This document shows, one piece after another, positions 11,569-25,214 of a stretch of 64,000 nt of DNA (positions are counted from its first letter, which is position 1; every line of letters begins with the position of its first letter). Both the position numbers and the translations under genes were made by a program. The notes below the pieces were generated by a model, which had not been told where the DNA came from, did no database searches, and saw nothing but the letters and a program-made list of their open reading frames with translations. Source of the stretch: Gymnorhina tibicen (lineage: Eukaryota > Chordata > Aves > Passeriformes > Artamidae); the NCBI GenBank assembly GCA_013399875.1, contig VXAZ01006216.1:317915-381914 (forward strand), in the 5' to 3' direction.

Positions 11569-13052
11569 CTGTGTGAGGGGAGAGAATTAAAGCAAGCAGT
11601 TGATTATTATTTACGATCTTTGTTCACAACAGATAATCCACTTACTCCTTAAATTTTCAGCCCAAGAAATAGATATTCCCATTTCCATGCTTTCTGTCAA
11701 CTTCATCCTCCAAACTCCTTTATTCCCACTAGAAACCCCCACCCTTTTCCCTGCCCGTCACGTTCCTGTTCTGAGCACACCCACGTGCATCCCTTCCCAA
11801 ATGAACCTCCTTACTCAGAAATTACAACATTCTGAAATGAAAATTTGGCCATTTTCATCATGAATTCACATTGTATTCATTCCCAAAAACGTGTCACTCT
11901 GTCCCAGCTGCTGGACGTGGCAGGGTGACACAGGCAAGAGATCATTTTTAGGAGAAAGAAACGAGGAAGGCCCCTACAATGGAGCTCAGGATGTTTGCTT
12001 AGAGGTCAAAATGCTCATGGAAACCTGCAAAAACGAGGGTTAGGCTTGGTGTCCTGCACAAGAACCACCCAAAGCAACAAGGCACCCTTGCTGCACGAGT
12101 TCCTGTCATCAAATACCCACAGTGTGAAACAGGGAACGTGAGAAAAGAGAATCCAGAGTAAGAGAAAGGTCCCTGCAGCAGCCACACAAAAGTGCAGTTA
12201 ATTAGCAGTCCCCCAGTCTGGGTACACCAAAGCTTTGTGGCTGTTTTTAATTAACAAGATGAGTGAGGAAGAGACTGATGACTCGCTAGCAGCCCTCCTT
12301 CCTAGAAATTTCAATTTCAAACAATCCTGTATTTCATAAATTCATTTAATGCAACTGGCTATCTTGCAGTTTTGGCAGGCAGATTTTTATTCCTTGTCAC
12401 AATAAAATGTTCATTTATCTTTTCTCTGCATCTCTATCGAGTGCTGGTTCCCCTTTTGTTCCCCACCTCTCCTACTCTGCAAAAATTATCTCCCAACACT
12501 GTCTCTCTTTTCCAGCCACTTCCTTCCTTCTCGCCAACAACTCAAACTTAGAATTAGCAAAATCAGGGAAAAACAGCCTATAATTAATCAAATTTCCCTG
12601 GTGACCACGGGCACCAACCAGGTAAGAACTTTCAACACCTTTAAAACACCTTGGAAACACATCAAAACCAAGACATTTCAGCTCGGAGACTTCAATGTTT
12701 GTGGCCTCCATCTCATCACCTTATGGTTGGTTGGGAGGCTTTTAAAACTTGGCTATTTCCTAGAAAATGAGCCGTTTTCCCCGACCTGAGCCTCACGATC
12801 ACGACACTTGCAGGAAAGGGGTAACGTGGGGAAGGGAAGGAACGCCCAAAGGAGCCGTGGGGAGCAGCAAAACCCCGAGAGAAGCACCGAGAAAGGCGAA
12901 AGAACGCGAGCGGGCTCCGATCAACAAATGGGAGTTTTCCTGCTCTCCACAGGCACGGCCCTGAGGCATTTCCACGCCAGAAACGCGAGGCTGGGGTGCC
13001 AGCTGCTGGCTCTGTGCCAGTCTGTGCCCGGGGACGAGGAGCGCCGTCGCAC
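11569..13052 (-). other. EXOC4: EXOC4 intron 4
   Basis: A short 1.5 kb intron. The end next to exon 4 (about 12780-13052) is GC-rich with several CpGs. I recognise no repeat, RNA gene or extra exon. Confidence 0.85.
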
Positions 13053-13237
13053 CCGAGCCTGGCTCTGTCCTTGCCGCGCTGCCCCACGCGGTTGGTGGAT
13101 TTGATGTAGAGGTGCCGGTGCAGTTCGTCGATCAGCACCAGGTGCAGGTTCATCTTCTTGCTGTGCAGCTCCAGCCTCAGGTCGCTCAGCCCCTCCACCT
13201 GCAGGAGGGGACCCTCCAGGGAATCCACTGCTGACAC
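13053..13237 (-). CDS. EXOC4: EXOC4 exon 4, with a divergent GC-rich 3' end
   Basis: The exon is 185 bases: 61 codons plus two bases. It starts [20 protein letters not shown], contains [20 protein letters not shown], and ends [18 protein letters not shown]. All but the last 13 residues are near-identical to mammals. The last part has the same length as mammalian RVVQRNKEKGKIS but many changes, all toward GC-rich codons. The acceptor is CCCCGCAG|GTGTC and the donor CTCGG|GTGCGA. A donor at AACCGC|GTGGGG was considered. It would end in phase 0 and put exon 5 in a frame that reaches a stop within 16 codons, so the longer exon is preferred. The flanking intron is also very GC-rich. Confidence 0.93.
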
Positions 13238-16200
13238 CTGCGGGGACAAGAGGGGACGACTTTCGGACATCAATTCATTCGACTCTCACCATCAATTCTT
13301 TCCATTTTGCAGTTTTCCTTTTGGATTAGGGGTGTGTCTGAACACCAGGATGATTCTATCCCTAAAGCCCTTCTAAAGCAGAAAATCTTGAAGTAATATT
13401 TCTTTATTTCTATTCCCAAACACATCATACAGAAGGGTCCAACATCCAAATAATTCAGATTTAATGCGCAGCCTTCAAATGCTTTGAGCACACGTATAAA
13501 ACAAGTTAGTGAAAGCAGAGTTCTTTACTAAAAATCAAAGCACGGTTTATCCCCAAATAAGAGGATTATTAAGTAAAAAAGTGTTCGAAGAAGATAGTGA
13601 CAATGATGTTTGATGGTTGTTATTCTTTCTGTTACAGAAACACCAAAAAAACCCATTATTCCTAATGCTACAAATGGGGAGAAAATGGCTTAAATTTAAT
13701 TTGCTTAAAGTCACGACTGAAAAAGCTTAGGAGGCCTCATCCTTTGGGCTGCACAAGGGTTCTGTCCTGTGGCTACACCATCTGAATATCTGAAATAATG
13801 ACCAGCTGACATCCCGTGGGCACTACAATGAGGATCATAATTTCCTATTCTGTCCTAAAAACAAACTTGGGCAAAGCCCAAACACGGACAAAACGCACCA
13901 GGAATGACAAATCAGTGCCTAAAAGCGACCCCCTCACCGTGCATGCCTCCCAGCAGGGTTTCTATTTACCAGAGATTTCCAGTTACTGATAAATAACTAA
14001 TGGCATCCCTCTGCAGCTTCCAAACTCTCGGCGCTGATGTTGTAAGAAGCTGGCAAGAGCACGTTTGGCATGCAGAGGTTGAAAATAAAACTGAAAAACC
14101 CATTCCCTGCTAAGTGAGGATGCTGTCAGTGAAGTAAGACATTTGCTTGCACTTCAGGATCTCGGTTCAGAACAAACCTGTCAGCCAAACATTAAAAATT
14201 AAAAGCAAAGATACAGTGAGCAGGCAGCCCAGCCGAGGGCTGCTCCCTCAGTACCAGTAAATATTAACTCTGCTGAAAGAACATCCATCACCAGTGGATT
14301 CCTTTGCTGCCCTCCAAGCCCAGGAAAAGCCTGGAATATCCATGGGACGACCAAGCTTTTTATGTTAATTTTTAAATCTCCTCACTTGCCACACAACACT
14401 GTCCATCCTCTTCCTTCCCAGTCTCCATCTGGGAGCAGTCAGGGAAGTTTTGGCCATCACACATCACAAAGATGAAGGAAAAACCCAATTTCCTCCTCCC
14501 CAGAGGAGGTGGCAGAGCACACCCAAGGGGAGCAGCACAGCAGGCACCACGTGGGAAACTCTGGCAGGAGTGGAAGTGTTAATTCTTCCCTTCTTCCTTT
14601 GGCAGGTGGAGCTGTCCCCCAAATTTCCCCATTCCAAAGGCACTTGAACCCCCCCAAAATCGCTTCAGGGGAGCTGCAACTGCCCTGGGAGCTGTGCCAA
14701 AAATCCCACTGCAGCAAGGAGCAGGAGCAACATTTGTCACACTGAGAAGCCGAGAGATGAAAAAGCAGCCAGAGAAGAAGTGAAATCAAGAGCAAAGCGA
14801 CATTAAAAGTGTTCCAGGACATCCAGGAAGAGTTTTCTCTGAAACGCAAGGACCGGGAATTGAAACTTCCCACTCGGATCTTTCAGCTCTGGTTTTGTCC
14901 TGGCAGCTCCTAAAGAGCTCATTGCTCACAGAAAATAATTATTAAGGCCGAAATGCAGCTCCAAAGCGCATCTTCTAAGGAAAAAAATGGAATAATCCAT
15001 CATTTATTATACTTCAAAAAAAAAAAGGCTCAATCCACGTTCATGGAAGTCAAAGGAAGGCCTCCAATCGGTTTAGATGGCAACAAATAGAAATACCATG
15101 GTAAAAAACAAACCAAACATTTTTCTTTTCTGCACTTTTGCAGATGATTGAGGTCCTGGCAAAAAAGCAGCACCCGAGATTATATTCCAGAATAAAAAAT
15201 AGGAGATTCAAACCTTTGTGTGCTGGATAAGCCACCCCAGCACAGAATAAGCAACCAAAAGGAAGCAAAGACACCAATAAAAAAATGAACAAAATTAAAT
15301 ATACACTAAAGGCACATCAACAGTGGAACTTCAGAAGAAACTTCTTTGACTTTATGCCCCCACTCAGCTCCCAAGACACCAAAACTTGGATCATGCAAGA
15401 GATGCCATCAGCTCTCCCTGGTTTTTAACAGTCCCATCACCTGCTGGGTGCATCCAAAAGGACTAAAAGGCATGGAATTGGATAGAGAGGGGAAGAGTTA
15501 CCCCGCAAGCCTCCAGTTAATATTGATAATGGAAAAGCAGCCCAAGAAAACCTGGAAATGAGATGTAGAGAAGAACTACAAGTGGTTCAAGGGGCCAGAA
15601 AAAGCAGCTGATGGCCCTTCCTGGCTCTTTTTTCCACACACACGGCTCAGTTAAATGGAAATAAAGTGATTTTTGTTTGTTTTTTTCTGCAGGGGGATCA
15701 CGGCACTGTGCTGGGCTAGCTGGACACAAAGGTAATTACAGGTAAAAAAGCTCCCCCACGTTATTCGTTTGGCAGGGGCTGGGGTGCAGAGAGGAGCCAC
15801 AGCAACACAAAGCAGCTGGGAAGGGAATCAACAACAAACAAGTTGTTATTCTTCTGGAAAATCTGCTCTACAACGAGCAAATTGTACCAAAAGAATGGGC
15901 AGTCCCCAGCAGCACCTCCTTTAATTCTTTAATTCAGCTCTCTCCAAGGGAAAGCTGCTCATGAACACAGAACAGCTGTAATTTAGTCAAACACTAATTA
16001 AAATATTGGCCTGGATTACCAGAGAATTTGGCTTAGATGATCTGATAGTAATTCCTGATGTTCAAATCTCCTTATCTCTCTCTGCTTCTTAGTACCTCCA
16101 AGAAGTAAAGAGCCTCTAGGAAACCGAGATGAAATAAGCCTGAAAAAAGAGCTGTGCTTTGTATAAGCTAAAAATTGCAAGTTTATAGAAAATAACTGTG

Positions 16201-16544
16201 GCAGCAGCACCATTAGGCAGCTTGTTTAAAGGTCACAGGCAGTTTATAGCAGGGCTTAATTGCCTTAAAAAGAAAACACAGCTAAACACTTGCTTAGTGT
16301 ACCAGGCAATTTGGAAGGGTTTAATTTAGCATTTTACAACAAACGAGAACCCAAGTGCTAACAAGGTATTTGTCAAAATTCTTCCCTGACTTCAGCCAAA
16401 GTTTTCCAATCTGCTTCCAGTGAGATCTGTTTACTCTCTCAAAGGTTCTGCTGAACCCCCACAGGCCTGGAAGTGAGCAGAGAGAAACTGAAAACTCTCA
16501 GTTCGATGCTTTTTTTCAGGGAGGGGGAAAAAACCCAAATTAAT

Positions 16545-16765
16545 GATAGAATCATAAAATCATGGAATGGTTTGGGTTGGAAGGGACCTGAAAGATCCCC
16601 CAGTTCCCATGGGCAGGGGCACCTCCCACTGTCCCAGGCTGCTCCAAGCCCCGTCCAACCTGGCCTTGGACACTTCCAGGGATGAGGAATCCACAGCTTC
16701 TCTGGGAATTCCATTCCAGGGCCTCCCCACCCTCACAGGGAAGAATTCCTTCCTCAATTATGGTT
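16545..16765 (-). mobile_element. CR1 LINE, 3' end
   Basis: The plus strand begins with the complement of the CR1 tail (ATCATGGAATGGTTTGGGTT) and continues through CCCACTGTCCCAGGCTGCTC to GGGAAGAATTCCTTCC. It is truncated and non-coding. Confidence 0.88.
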
Positions 16766-17284
16766 GTTCAGACTAGAAAAACCAAATCCTTTCTGGCTGG
16801 GAAACCAGTCTGTTCCGAATTTAGACACCAGATATGAAAACACGAGCAAACAACGGAGAAAGGTTAAAAGCAAACAACGTGGTGGGTCATAATTCCAGAT
16901 CAAAAAAAAAAACCGTACACAAACACAATCTGACAAAAGGGAAAAAGCTGAGCCCTCGGAATAAAGGAGTAAAATAAATAAGCAACAACCCAGAAGGTTC
17001 CAGCCGCCTCGCTGGTGAATACAACAACGCTGACATTTAAAAGGAGAATTGATCTGCTGCTTTTACAAGGGACTCACTTTCACAAGGTACAGGAAAGGAA
17101 AATGACTAAAAACCAGCTTAAATAAGTGTAGGCAGATCTAAACACGCAGGTCACTGAATTCCATCTGCACCTGACGTGCAAGAGATAAGGACTGAGCCTG
17201 GAAACTGCTGTGGAACAGGAAAAGTCCTCACACGCAGCTTTTGGGACAGGGCAGTGGGCAAAAAGACAGAAACCCCACAAATGC

Positions 17285-17452
17285 TGATCCCCCTCTTCCC
17301 TGGGAGGGGGGGAAGGCCCTGGAATTTCTAGAACAGCCCCTGGATCCCTGGAATGTCCAAGGCCAGGTTGGATGGGGCTTGGAGCAGCCTGGGAGAGGGA
17401 GGTGTCCCTGCCCCTGGGAACTGGGTTTCAGGTCCCTTCCAACCCAGACCTG
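17285..17452 (+). mobile_element. CR1 LINE, 3' end
   Basis: CCCTGGATCCCTGGAATGTC, then GGTTGGATGGGGCTTGGAGC and GGTCCCTTCCAACCCAGACC. This copy is inverted relative to the one at 16545-16765, about 520 bases away. Confidence 0.85.
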
Positions 17453-17814
17453 GGAACCAAAGTGCAGCAGAGGCCGGATGGCAGCAAGAAACACTCACAG
17501 GTGACACCCAATTTCTGTGCCACCCAATTTCTGTGGCACCCTCGGCACAGGAGCTGTGACAGATTGAACAAAAGTCATGGGAAAAGCAATTTGAGGAAAA
17601 AGGAGGGGAATAAATCTGTTGGACTTGAATTGTACCTGGAGAGCAGCGAGAAAACGTTTGCTTCAGCGGGGTTTGTTGGTGTTCTCTGTCTTTCCCCACC
17701 TCAAAACCCCAATCACTCCTAAGTTTGTGGTAATTAGCAATAAAATAAGCAAGGAATTCCTGAAGTTAAGGCTGCTTTGCTTGTAAAATTCCCACATTTT
17801 CAACTGACAATGGA

Positions 17815-17935
17815 GGGAATCACAGAATGTCCCGAGCTGGAAGGGACCCACAAAAATCACTGAGTCCAACGAGCAGGACAACACCCAAAAACCAGAACCC
17901 TGTGAAGCACTTGGAGCCTCCACTGCTGGAAACAC
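17815..17935 (-). mobile_element. CR1 LINE, 3' fragment
   Basis: AATCACAGAATGTCCCGAGC, then GGAAGGGACCCACAAAAATC and GAGTCCAAC are the complement of a CR1 tail from a different subfamily. Confidence 0.7.
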
Positions 17936-20751
17936 TTAATGAGTAACTGATTAAAGCTGCTTTAAACTGAATTTATATCTTTTAATTCCAAGCTTGACAT
18001 ATCTTTCATTCCAAGTTTTATCCAGGCTGTGTTTCCGCTGTAGATTTGTTGCAGTGTTTTGGCTGCAAGGTGAATGAAGATGAAGCAGAAAAGTGATGGC
18101 CTTTGAGGATGGGCCACCAAATAAAGGCATACGTGGAAAACCTGCATGTAAAAGAGGAAATCCAAAGGCTGGGAATTGTCTGGGACCAAATTGCCACAGC
18201 ACGGTGTGACGTGGCACCAAGACAAAGCAGTGAATAGGAATTGGTTACCAAAAACCACCCTGATCCTAAAGCAGGGAGTCTCCAGCTAAAATCATGGAAA
18301 ACAGGAAAAGCCCAGAGATCAGTGATGATACTCCTGACTGCCACTGCCTCCTTAAAAACAGGAAAAGGAGCAAAGGTACCCAGGGCATGAGGATTACTGA
18401 GGAGCACTGGGTGTTGATTAACACGGTGGATATTCAGGTGAGGGAAGAAATTGCTCCTAATTTTGTTCACCTTTAAAAATCTTGTAAAAATCAACCAGCA
18501 AAAAGCAAACAAAGATCTTTAAAAGACGATGATGGTTCCTTTGCAGTATTTTGGGAAGAGCTGAGCTCGCTCCCCCTCATGGCATGGAAGGATTTGTGAC
18601 CAAACGATGCACGAAAAGGGGGGGGACTGACACAGACGACTGAAGCTGGGAGGGGGAGAGGTCTGGAAAATCACTTTGAAAGGTTCTGAGCTACACACAC
18701 ACAACCAAGTGCTCAGTCTGCAGGAAAACAGCTCATCCTGGGACAGCCAAACTGATCTGACGGGGGAAGGAGAGAAAAAAATGTACAAAGAGTGAAAGGG
18801 CAATTTTGGGCAAACCTGTTCTAAAACACCTCAGCACAAAGGACAACCAGCTTTGATTTTTCTGAAGCGTTCCAACAGCAATGACCAAACACTGTTTTCC
18901 CTCTGCAAACTTTTAAATATTTATAAAATTATGTTCCTCACTTGCTGTCCTTTCCTCCAGCTAGGGAAATTTAATTCTTTTGCATTTGCCTCAGTCACCC
19001 ATCAATCATCTTCCTTCCTCCTCCACTCGCTGTAATTCATCAATGTCTTTCTAGCAACGAAGAGCTGGAACCAAAAGTGGTGCTCAAGGAAGAGAGGGGC
19101 TAAAAACAAGAGGTTTCTCCAACTGCTCACTTGGACCTGAACACAAATTCTGCAATTTCTGCACCAGTATGGACAAATGACTTCCCTGGAATGGCAGAAT
19201 TCTCTCTTGGCATCACAGAACTACCCGAGACTTTTTCCTTCAACTTCTCATTTCCATTTCCATCCCAAATGTTTCAAATGCTTTAGCAAAAGCTAAATTT
19301 ATTACACCTTTCCACCAGCCTTAAAGCCGCATTTTCAAAATAATTCAATCAGATTTATCTGGATTATTTTATAGCATCCCATAAGCCTGCAACAATTTTT
19401 CATGGTTGTTGCAATGTTTTGCTGGGGATAAAACTCTGTCTCACACCCCAGAGTTTAAAAAAGAATTCCTGGAAAGACCAATGATTGCTGGAAGAGCATC
19501 CTCTGTATTCCAACTCTGCTCCACCCTCACTACAGGCTGATTTCTTATTTCATAAACTTCCATCAGCCGAAATGAAGGGCTGTCATTAGCAGAGCCAAGA
19601 GCCTCCTGATGATGCTCTGGAGAGGCACCGAGGAGGAGCTGGGGTCAAGCACGGGGCAGTGCAGATGAGGCAGCTTTAGGTACTAAAACTTCGTGCAAGA
19701 GGCTGCCCTGATAATGCAAATTACAGCAGGGAAAGAATGAGAGCAAGAATTGATAACTATGCCCAGGGAGAAAAAAAATAAAAGACGTTGCTAAGGGACA
19801 GAAAGGCCACGTTCTAATGGGTTTAAAACTAGCCTGAAGTTTATAAAAGATAATCAAAATTTAGAGTATTTAGAGAAAAAATAGACAGGAAACAGGTGGA
19901 AAGTGTTGTAACAATACACCACCAATCCTTCTGGCATAAAGAACTTACCAGTGTTCTACCAAACTTAACCTGCACAAACCAAATGCCCTCAGATGCTCCT
20001 CGTGTGGCCCCAGACCTTTCACCAGCCACACAGAGCACATGATTTCCATGTTTTGGTGAATCACTGGAATGTATTTCAGGTATTTATGGATTTAGTAAAA
20101 TCACCAAAAACCAAGGTGCCTCTTTCTCAGCTGTCCCTCACCCTACCACATCAGCAGGCTTGCCAATCATTGACAATTGACAGAAACCTCACGGGAAATG
20201 AGGTACAACCCTGGAGATGGCACTTCTCCAAAGAGAATTTCAAGCAGAGCCAGAATTTAAATTTACCTGTGAAAGCATTTCTACAGAACCCCAAACAAAC
20301 CAAGCTCTCTCTTTTCCACTCACTTCATTCCAAAATACAAAACTCCTCCACAGCAGCACCTGAATCCCAGCACTGCAGTAAGGAATGCAGAAACAAAACA
20401 AAAGGGTTTTTATTGATTTTCCTCGTTCCAGCTGAAAGGCAGGCAAGTAAATAAAATGCAGGCTGAGAACTGCATTGTTATTTTTATTTATTGCATTATT
20501 CCAGGCTACTTAAGGTGTAAGAACCCCGCTCACTACAAGGCACTTTTAATTGAAAGACTCTCCTTGTGCCAGCCTCAGGAAAGCCACAGGTGGCAGCTAC
20601 AGTCCAGAGATAAAAATGAAACCTCTCAGCCATGCCCAGGGCTAAAACAGCCAGTGTTTCCCAGGGAGGTGGTGTCACTCCAAAGGCTTTTCCAGAGGAT
20701 TAACACGGAGTGCACAGAAAAGTGAGGAGCACTGGAGGTTGGCGAGGAGGA

Positions 20752-20930
20752 CACAAAATCCCAGAATGGTTTGGGTGGAAGGGACCTTAAAGCTCATCCA
20801 GTGCCACCCCTGCCATGGGCAGGGACACCTCCCACTGTCCCAGGGTGCTCCAAGCCCCATCCAGCCTGGCCTTGGGCACTGCCAGGGATGGAGGAGCCAC
20901 AGCTTCCCCGGGATGAGATGCTCCTTATGG
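20752..20930 (-). mobile_element. CR1 LINE, 3' end
   Basis: CCAGAATGGTTTGGGTGGAA, then CCACCCCTGCCATGGGCAGG and CCTGGCCTTGGGCACTGCC, the complement of a CR1 3' end. Confidence 0.87.
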
Positions 20931-21138
20931 GATGAGTAAGAAGAGGGTAAATATTTTGCACACAGAGCAGAAACCTCCCTCAGCTCCTGAGAAAACATCC
21001 CAGTATTTTAAACCCCTTGTTTGACTCCCTCTTCCCACAGCAAGGGGGGGGTTCCTTGGCCTCACTGTTCTCCAGGATAGCTCTAACCTTGCTTAGTTTC
21101 TCCTCTGTCTCCTTTTCCTGTGCCACCTTCATTTGTTT

Positions 21139-21305
21139 TCCAGAGAAGCTGGGGCTGCCCCTGGATCCCTGGAAGTGTCCAAGGCCAGGCTGGACAGGGC
21201 TTGGAGCACCCCGGGATAGTGGGAGGTGGCCCTGCCCATGGCAGGGGTGCCACTGGATGACTTTAAGGTCCTTTCCAACCCAAACCATTCCATGACTCCA
21301 TGATT
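21139..21305 (+). mobile_element. CR1 LINE, 3' end
   Basis: TTTTCCAGAGAAGCTGGGGC through GATAGTGGGAGGTGGCC to the tail CCAAACCATTCCATGACTCC. It is inverted relative to the copy about 210 bases to its left. Confidence 0.88.
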
Positions 21306-22431
21306 TCTGCACAGCATTTCCACTTATCAACATCCCTTCCACTTCTGCTCCTGCTGTCACCCACAAAGTCACTCAGTTGTGTTGTAAAGCCCGCACTTAA
21401 AAAAACAAAACCAGCTTTCTTGCAAAATGCCAAATGTGCAGTGACAAAGTGGTCAGCTCCAAAAACTCCTGCTGCAGCTCCAAAAAAAATCCTGCTGCTG
21501 TTACTCACATCAGAAAGCAGAGCAGGAGATAAATATTATTATTTTCCTGACATCAGAAAACAGACATTTAAGTTCTTAATACTGGAAGAGAAAGAAAAGT
21601 AGGTGTTGGAGCATTCCCTACTTCTGGAAAAACAATTATTGACACTTTTCCTGGGAAGAAGATACAGGAGGAGGATGTGCCCATGAGGAAAACACAAATT
21701 CCTCACTTTGTAACACAAGGATGGGGAAAGTTAAGTGAAGAATAATCAAAGGATTCCATCCCTCCTTCTCTCCACCTTCATTCTTCCTTCTTGTCTTCCT
21801 AACAAAAAAAATTTCAGCTGGAAATAGCAGTGATCCTCTCTGGATATTCTGCAGGTTCAGTGTTTATTCCCTGGCACAATGGCAAATCCAGACACAAACC
21901 CAAAGTAGCCTAAAGAGTTTTTATTTAATTATATGACACGACCTTGAGTTACTTGATTCAACAGTATTTCTTCCCTCCACTGTTTTTAGCATTTCAGCTC
22001 TTAAATTATAGAAACAAATGGCAAATGTTAACTTTCCCCTATGGGGACCTCATGGCTCAACAGTGGAATCACAAGAATTATAGCAACAGCACAGCCCTCC
22101 ACGATCAGTTAATTTATTAATGACCATGCAGAGCATAATTAATGTACAGCCCAGTGCTGGGGAGACTGGACAGGGAGCTGCTTCCTCCCAGGGTCAATCT
22201 CCTGTCCTGGCCACTGCTGCCTGTCCTGCTGCTGATCTCTGCTCTGGCTTCTGGTGCTGTGGGGCACTTCCAGAACATTTCTTCTGGAAGATCTTGGATT
22301 CCTCATTGCAGCAGCCAAGCTCAGGCTTCCAGGGAAGTGACACCAACTTGTCCCTGGCATCTGCTCTGCTCCCCTGTCTGGAGGCTGCTCTTAGGAAGCT
22401 CCTGCTGGGTCAGAATTTCCCCTCAGTATCA

Positions 22432-22765
22432 GACTGCAGAATTACGGAATTGTTTAGGCTGGAAAAGCCCTCTGAGCTCACCGAGTCCAACCATTCCCCA
22501 GCCCTGCCAAGGCCACCACTGGCCCATGTCCCCAGGTGCCACATGCACATGGCTGTTAAGTCCCTCCAGGGATGGGGATTCCACCACCACCACCCTTTCA
22601 CTGAAGAAATTTTCCCCAATATCCAACCTAAACCTCCCCTGGCCCACCCTGAGGCCGTTCCCTCTCCTCCTGTCCCTGTTCCTTGCCAGCAGAGCCCGAC
22701 CCCCCCGGCTGCCCCTTCCTGTCAGGGAGTTGTGCAGAGCCACAAGGTTCCCCCCAGAACCCTTC
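22432..22765 (-). mobile_element. CR1 LINE, 3' end (second subfamily)
   Basis: The complement of the CR1 type with GTGGCTCTGCACAACTCCCT and GGGGGGGTCGGGCTCTGC. It includes CCACCACTGGCCCATGTCCC and GAGGCCGTTCCCTCTCCTCC. Related copies lie at 38390-38880, 45985-46800 and 60672-61205. Confidence 0.88.
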
Positions 22766-24634
22766 TCTTGTTTTACATTAAACAAAAACCACCCACAAAT
22801 GGCTGCACGTGCACTCAAGTGCCACATAAAAGTGAATATTGCTGTCAGTAACTCAGCATGTGAAAAACCAGCTCCATTTCAGGAAAATGTACAAACTCAC
22901 TCTATAAAAAAGGCACATAAAGAGATGGAAAATAACTAAAATGCATTCCAGCTCAAACAGGCATTTTATCTGTTCCAAACATTCCCAAGTTCTCCAAAGC
23001 TTCGCAATTCAAAGGATGCAGGAAATGGGTTCTTTTAGAGAACCTGCAATGTGCAATTGTAGGACAGCAAACCTGATCCTAGTGCCTCTGCTCCCGGAGT
23101 TATCAAGATGCTGGAGGAACACACAACAGGAACACCTGATATTTGTGTGCTGCTCTGGCTGGATACAGAATCAGAAAGGAAAAAAAGCTGTCACTTAAAA
23201 GAATTTTTAACTTCATACAAATGTAAGCTGTCACAAAGTACCTGTGCATTGTGTTTATCCGACTGGGAAAAGCTGCCAGTCTTTTATTAACAATCCTTGC
23301 CTGCATTACTCAGTCACTGCACATTAGAACCAGCAGCTGGAGAGTTTTGAGTGATAATGAAACCTGTAACAAGCCATCCTCAGCCGTCTTTTCCAAACAA
23401 TAAGGGAATTAAAATTTCAATTTAAATGCAGAGGTTTGAAACACGCTTCAGTGGCAAAATTACTTCAATTAATGTGAGTGGAATACAAAGAGCAGGCTGC
23501 AGGAATGGGATGCAGCAGGCTGGAATGATGCCTTTGGAAGGATTGCATCCACCCAGCACGGGGCTGCAAAGGTCTAATTCCGACTGTATGGATCACAAGG
23601 CTACAGGAACAGCATTAATCAGGGCTGCAACTGCAGGGTGAGGGCTACAAACTCCTTGTCAGATCACTTTGGGCTTTCTCTAAGCCACGAGCAGCTGTTT
23701 ACCTTGAGGGATGAAACCAAAGGACAGGCAGATCTATGGACACTCTGCCTCCCTGACAGATCAGTAATGATTTTACATAATATTCCTATCATATCAAAGG
23801 AGAAGGGAATTATCCCGCAGCCAGTGAGTGATTACAGCATCACAGCCTTGCAGAGCTGTGTTAACACAAGATGGCAAAAGCCAATGAGCCTGCAGTGATT
23901 TTTGGCCAGGAAAAGGCTCCAAATGCAGGTGAATTACTGTTTCTTTACACAGGCACATTTGTCTTCAAATGAGAATTGCAAGTGTCAGTGAGTGGCTGAA
24001 ATTGAGTGTTCAATTTCCACTTGAGGTTTCTCTGCATTCCTTGATATATATTCAAAAAAGCCCATGAACTAACAGCTGTTTTTCGTATCATTATTATTTG
24101 ATTTATTAGAAAAGATTTTCTATTCTTGAAAGCAAAAAAACAACCGGAGCAGCAACAGAAATGTTGCAGAAATCTATAAATCAGAGAGATCTAATGCTGT
24201 CTCTCCCTCATAGCCACAGGCAACTTTACCCAAGCACACATTTATATAAACATAAGTGTTTATATTTAAAATAAATGTACACAAAGTACTGCAAACCAGT
24301 AAGATATCAAATACACAGGTTGAAAACCATTTCTAAAGCATGTTGTATGAGAAATCCTAAGCAATGTTATTTTTCTTCTTACAGTCCCTATCATAGATTT
24401 CCAATAGGAAATAGATTACTTGACTGGAATTTTGGAATTTTTTTTTTTTTAAATTCAGAAAGGAACCCACCAAAAAAACCAAACTGGTGAAAAAAGCAGC
24501 AACATTTCAACTGATACTGGTGGCAACTCTGAATATCATGTTTTAATATCTACACTGAACACCCTTCACTTACACCTCCTTTTTTACATCTGACTATTGA
24601 AAATGCCAGGCAAACACCACACTTGGATTTTCCC

Positions 24635-24778
24635 ATTTCTGGAGCTGTTCAAGGCCGGGTTGGACGGGGCTTGGAGCAGCCTGGGATAGTGGGAGGTGTC
24701 CCTGCCCATGGGAGGAGATGGAACTGGATGAGATTTAAGGTCCCTTCCCACCCAAACCATTCCATGATCCTGTGACTG
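24635..24778 (+). mobile_element. CR1 LINE, 3' end
   Basis: TTGGACGGGGCTTGGAGCAG, GTCCCTGCCCATGGGAGG and the tail CCAAACCATTCCATGATCC. About 140 bases remain. Confidence 0.87.
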
Positions 24779-25214
24779 CAGCAGGGGTGGCACAGGAGGA
24801 GAGGAGGAACAGAGAAACAATAGGAAGGTGATGGCAGAGTGAAACCAGAAACGAGGATGGGACAGCACCACCAAAAACCAGGTGGGGTTCCACAGGCTGT
24901 GGGAGGAGGAGATTGGCATCCAGCTGTGGGAAACGCACCAGAGGGAACAAGGGAAGTTTTACACAGTCACACTGAAGGTAAAATAAGACAAAGCAAAAAG
25001 GAGGAAATTAAAGTTCAAGGTGCCAACACAAAAATTTCCAGCTCCTCCTGTTGGGTAATGACTCATTAAAAAGAAGTGAAGAGGCACAGCTAAGAGAGAC
25101 AACAAAGGACCCTGACGTGGAAAAAAACAACAAAAAAAGGCAATGAAAAGATGGCCTTAAAGGCATTGTCTGGCGAAGGGGAGTAAGAAACAGAGGGGCT
25201 ACTTTTGCCTCCAC

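Noticed and set aside
13053..13090. Alternative exon 4 donor at AACCGC|GTGGGG
   Set aside because: It would put exon 5 in a frame with an early stop, while the longer exon keeps phase and the exact length of the mammalian protein.
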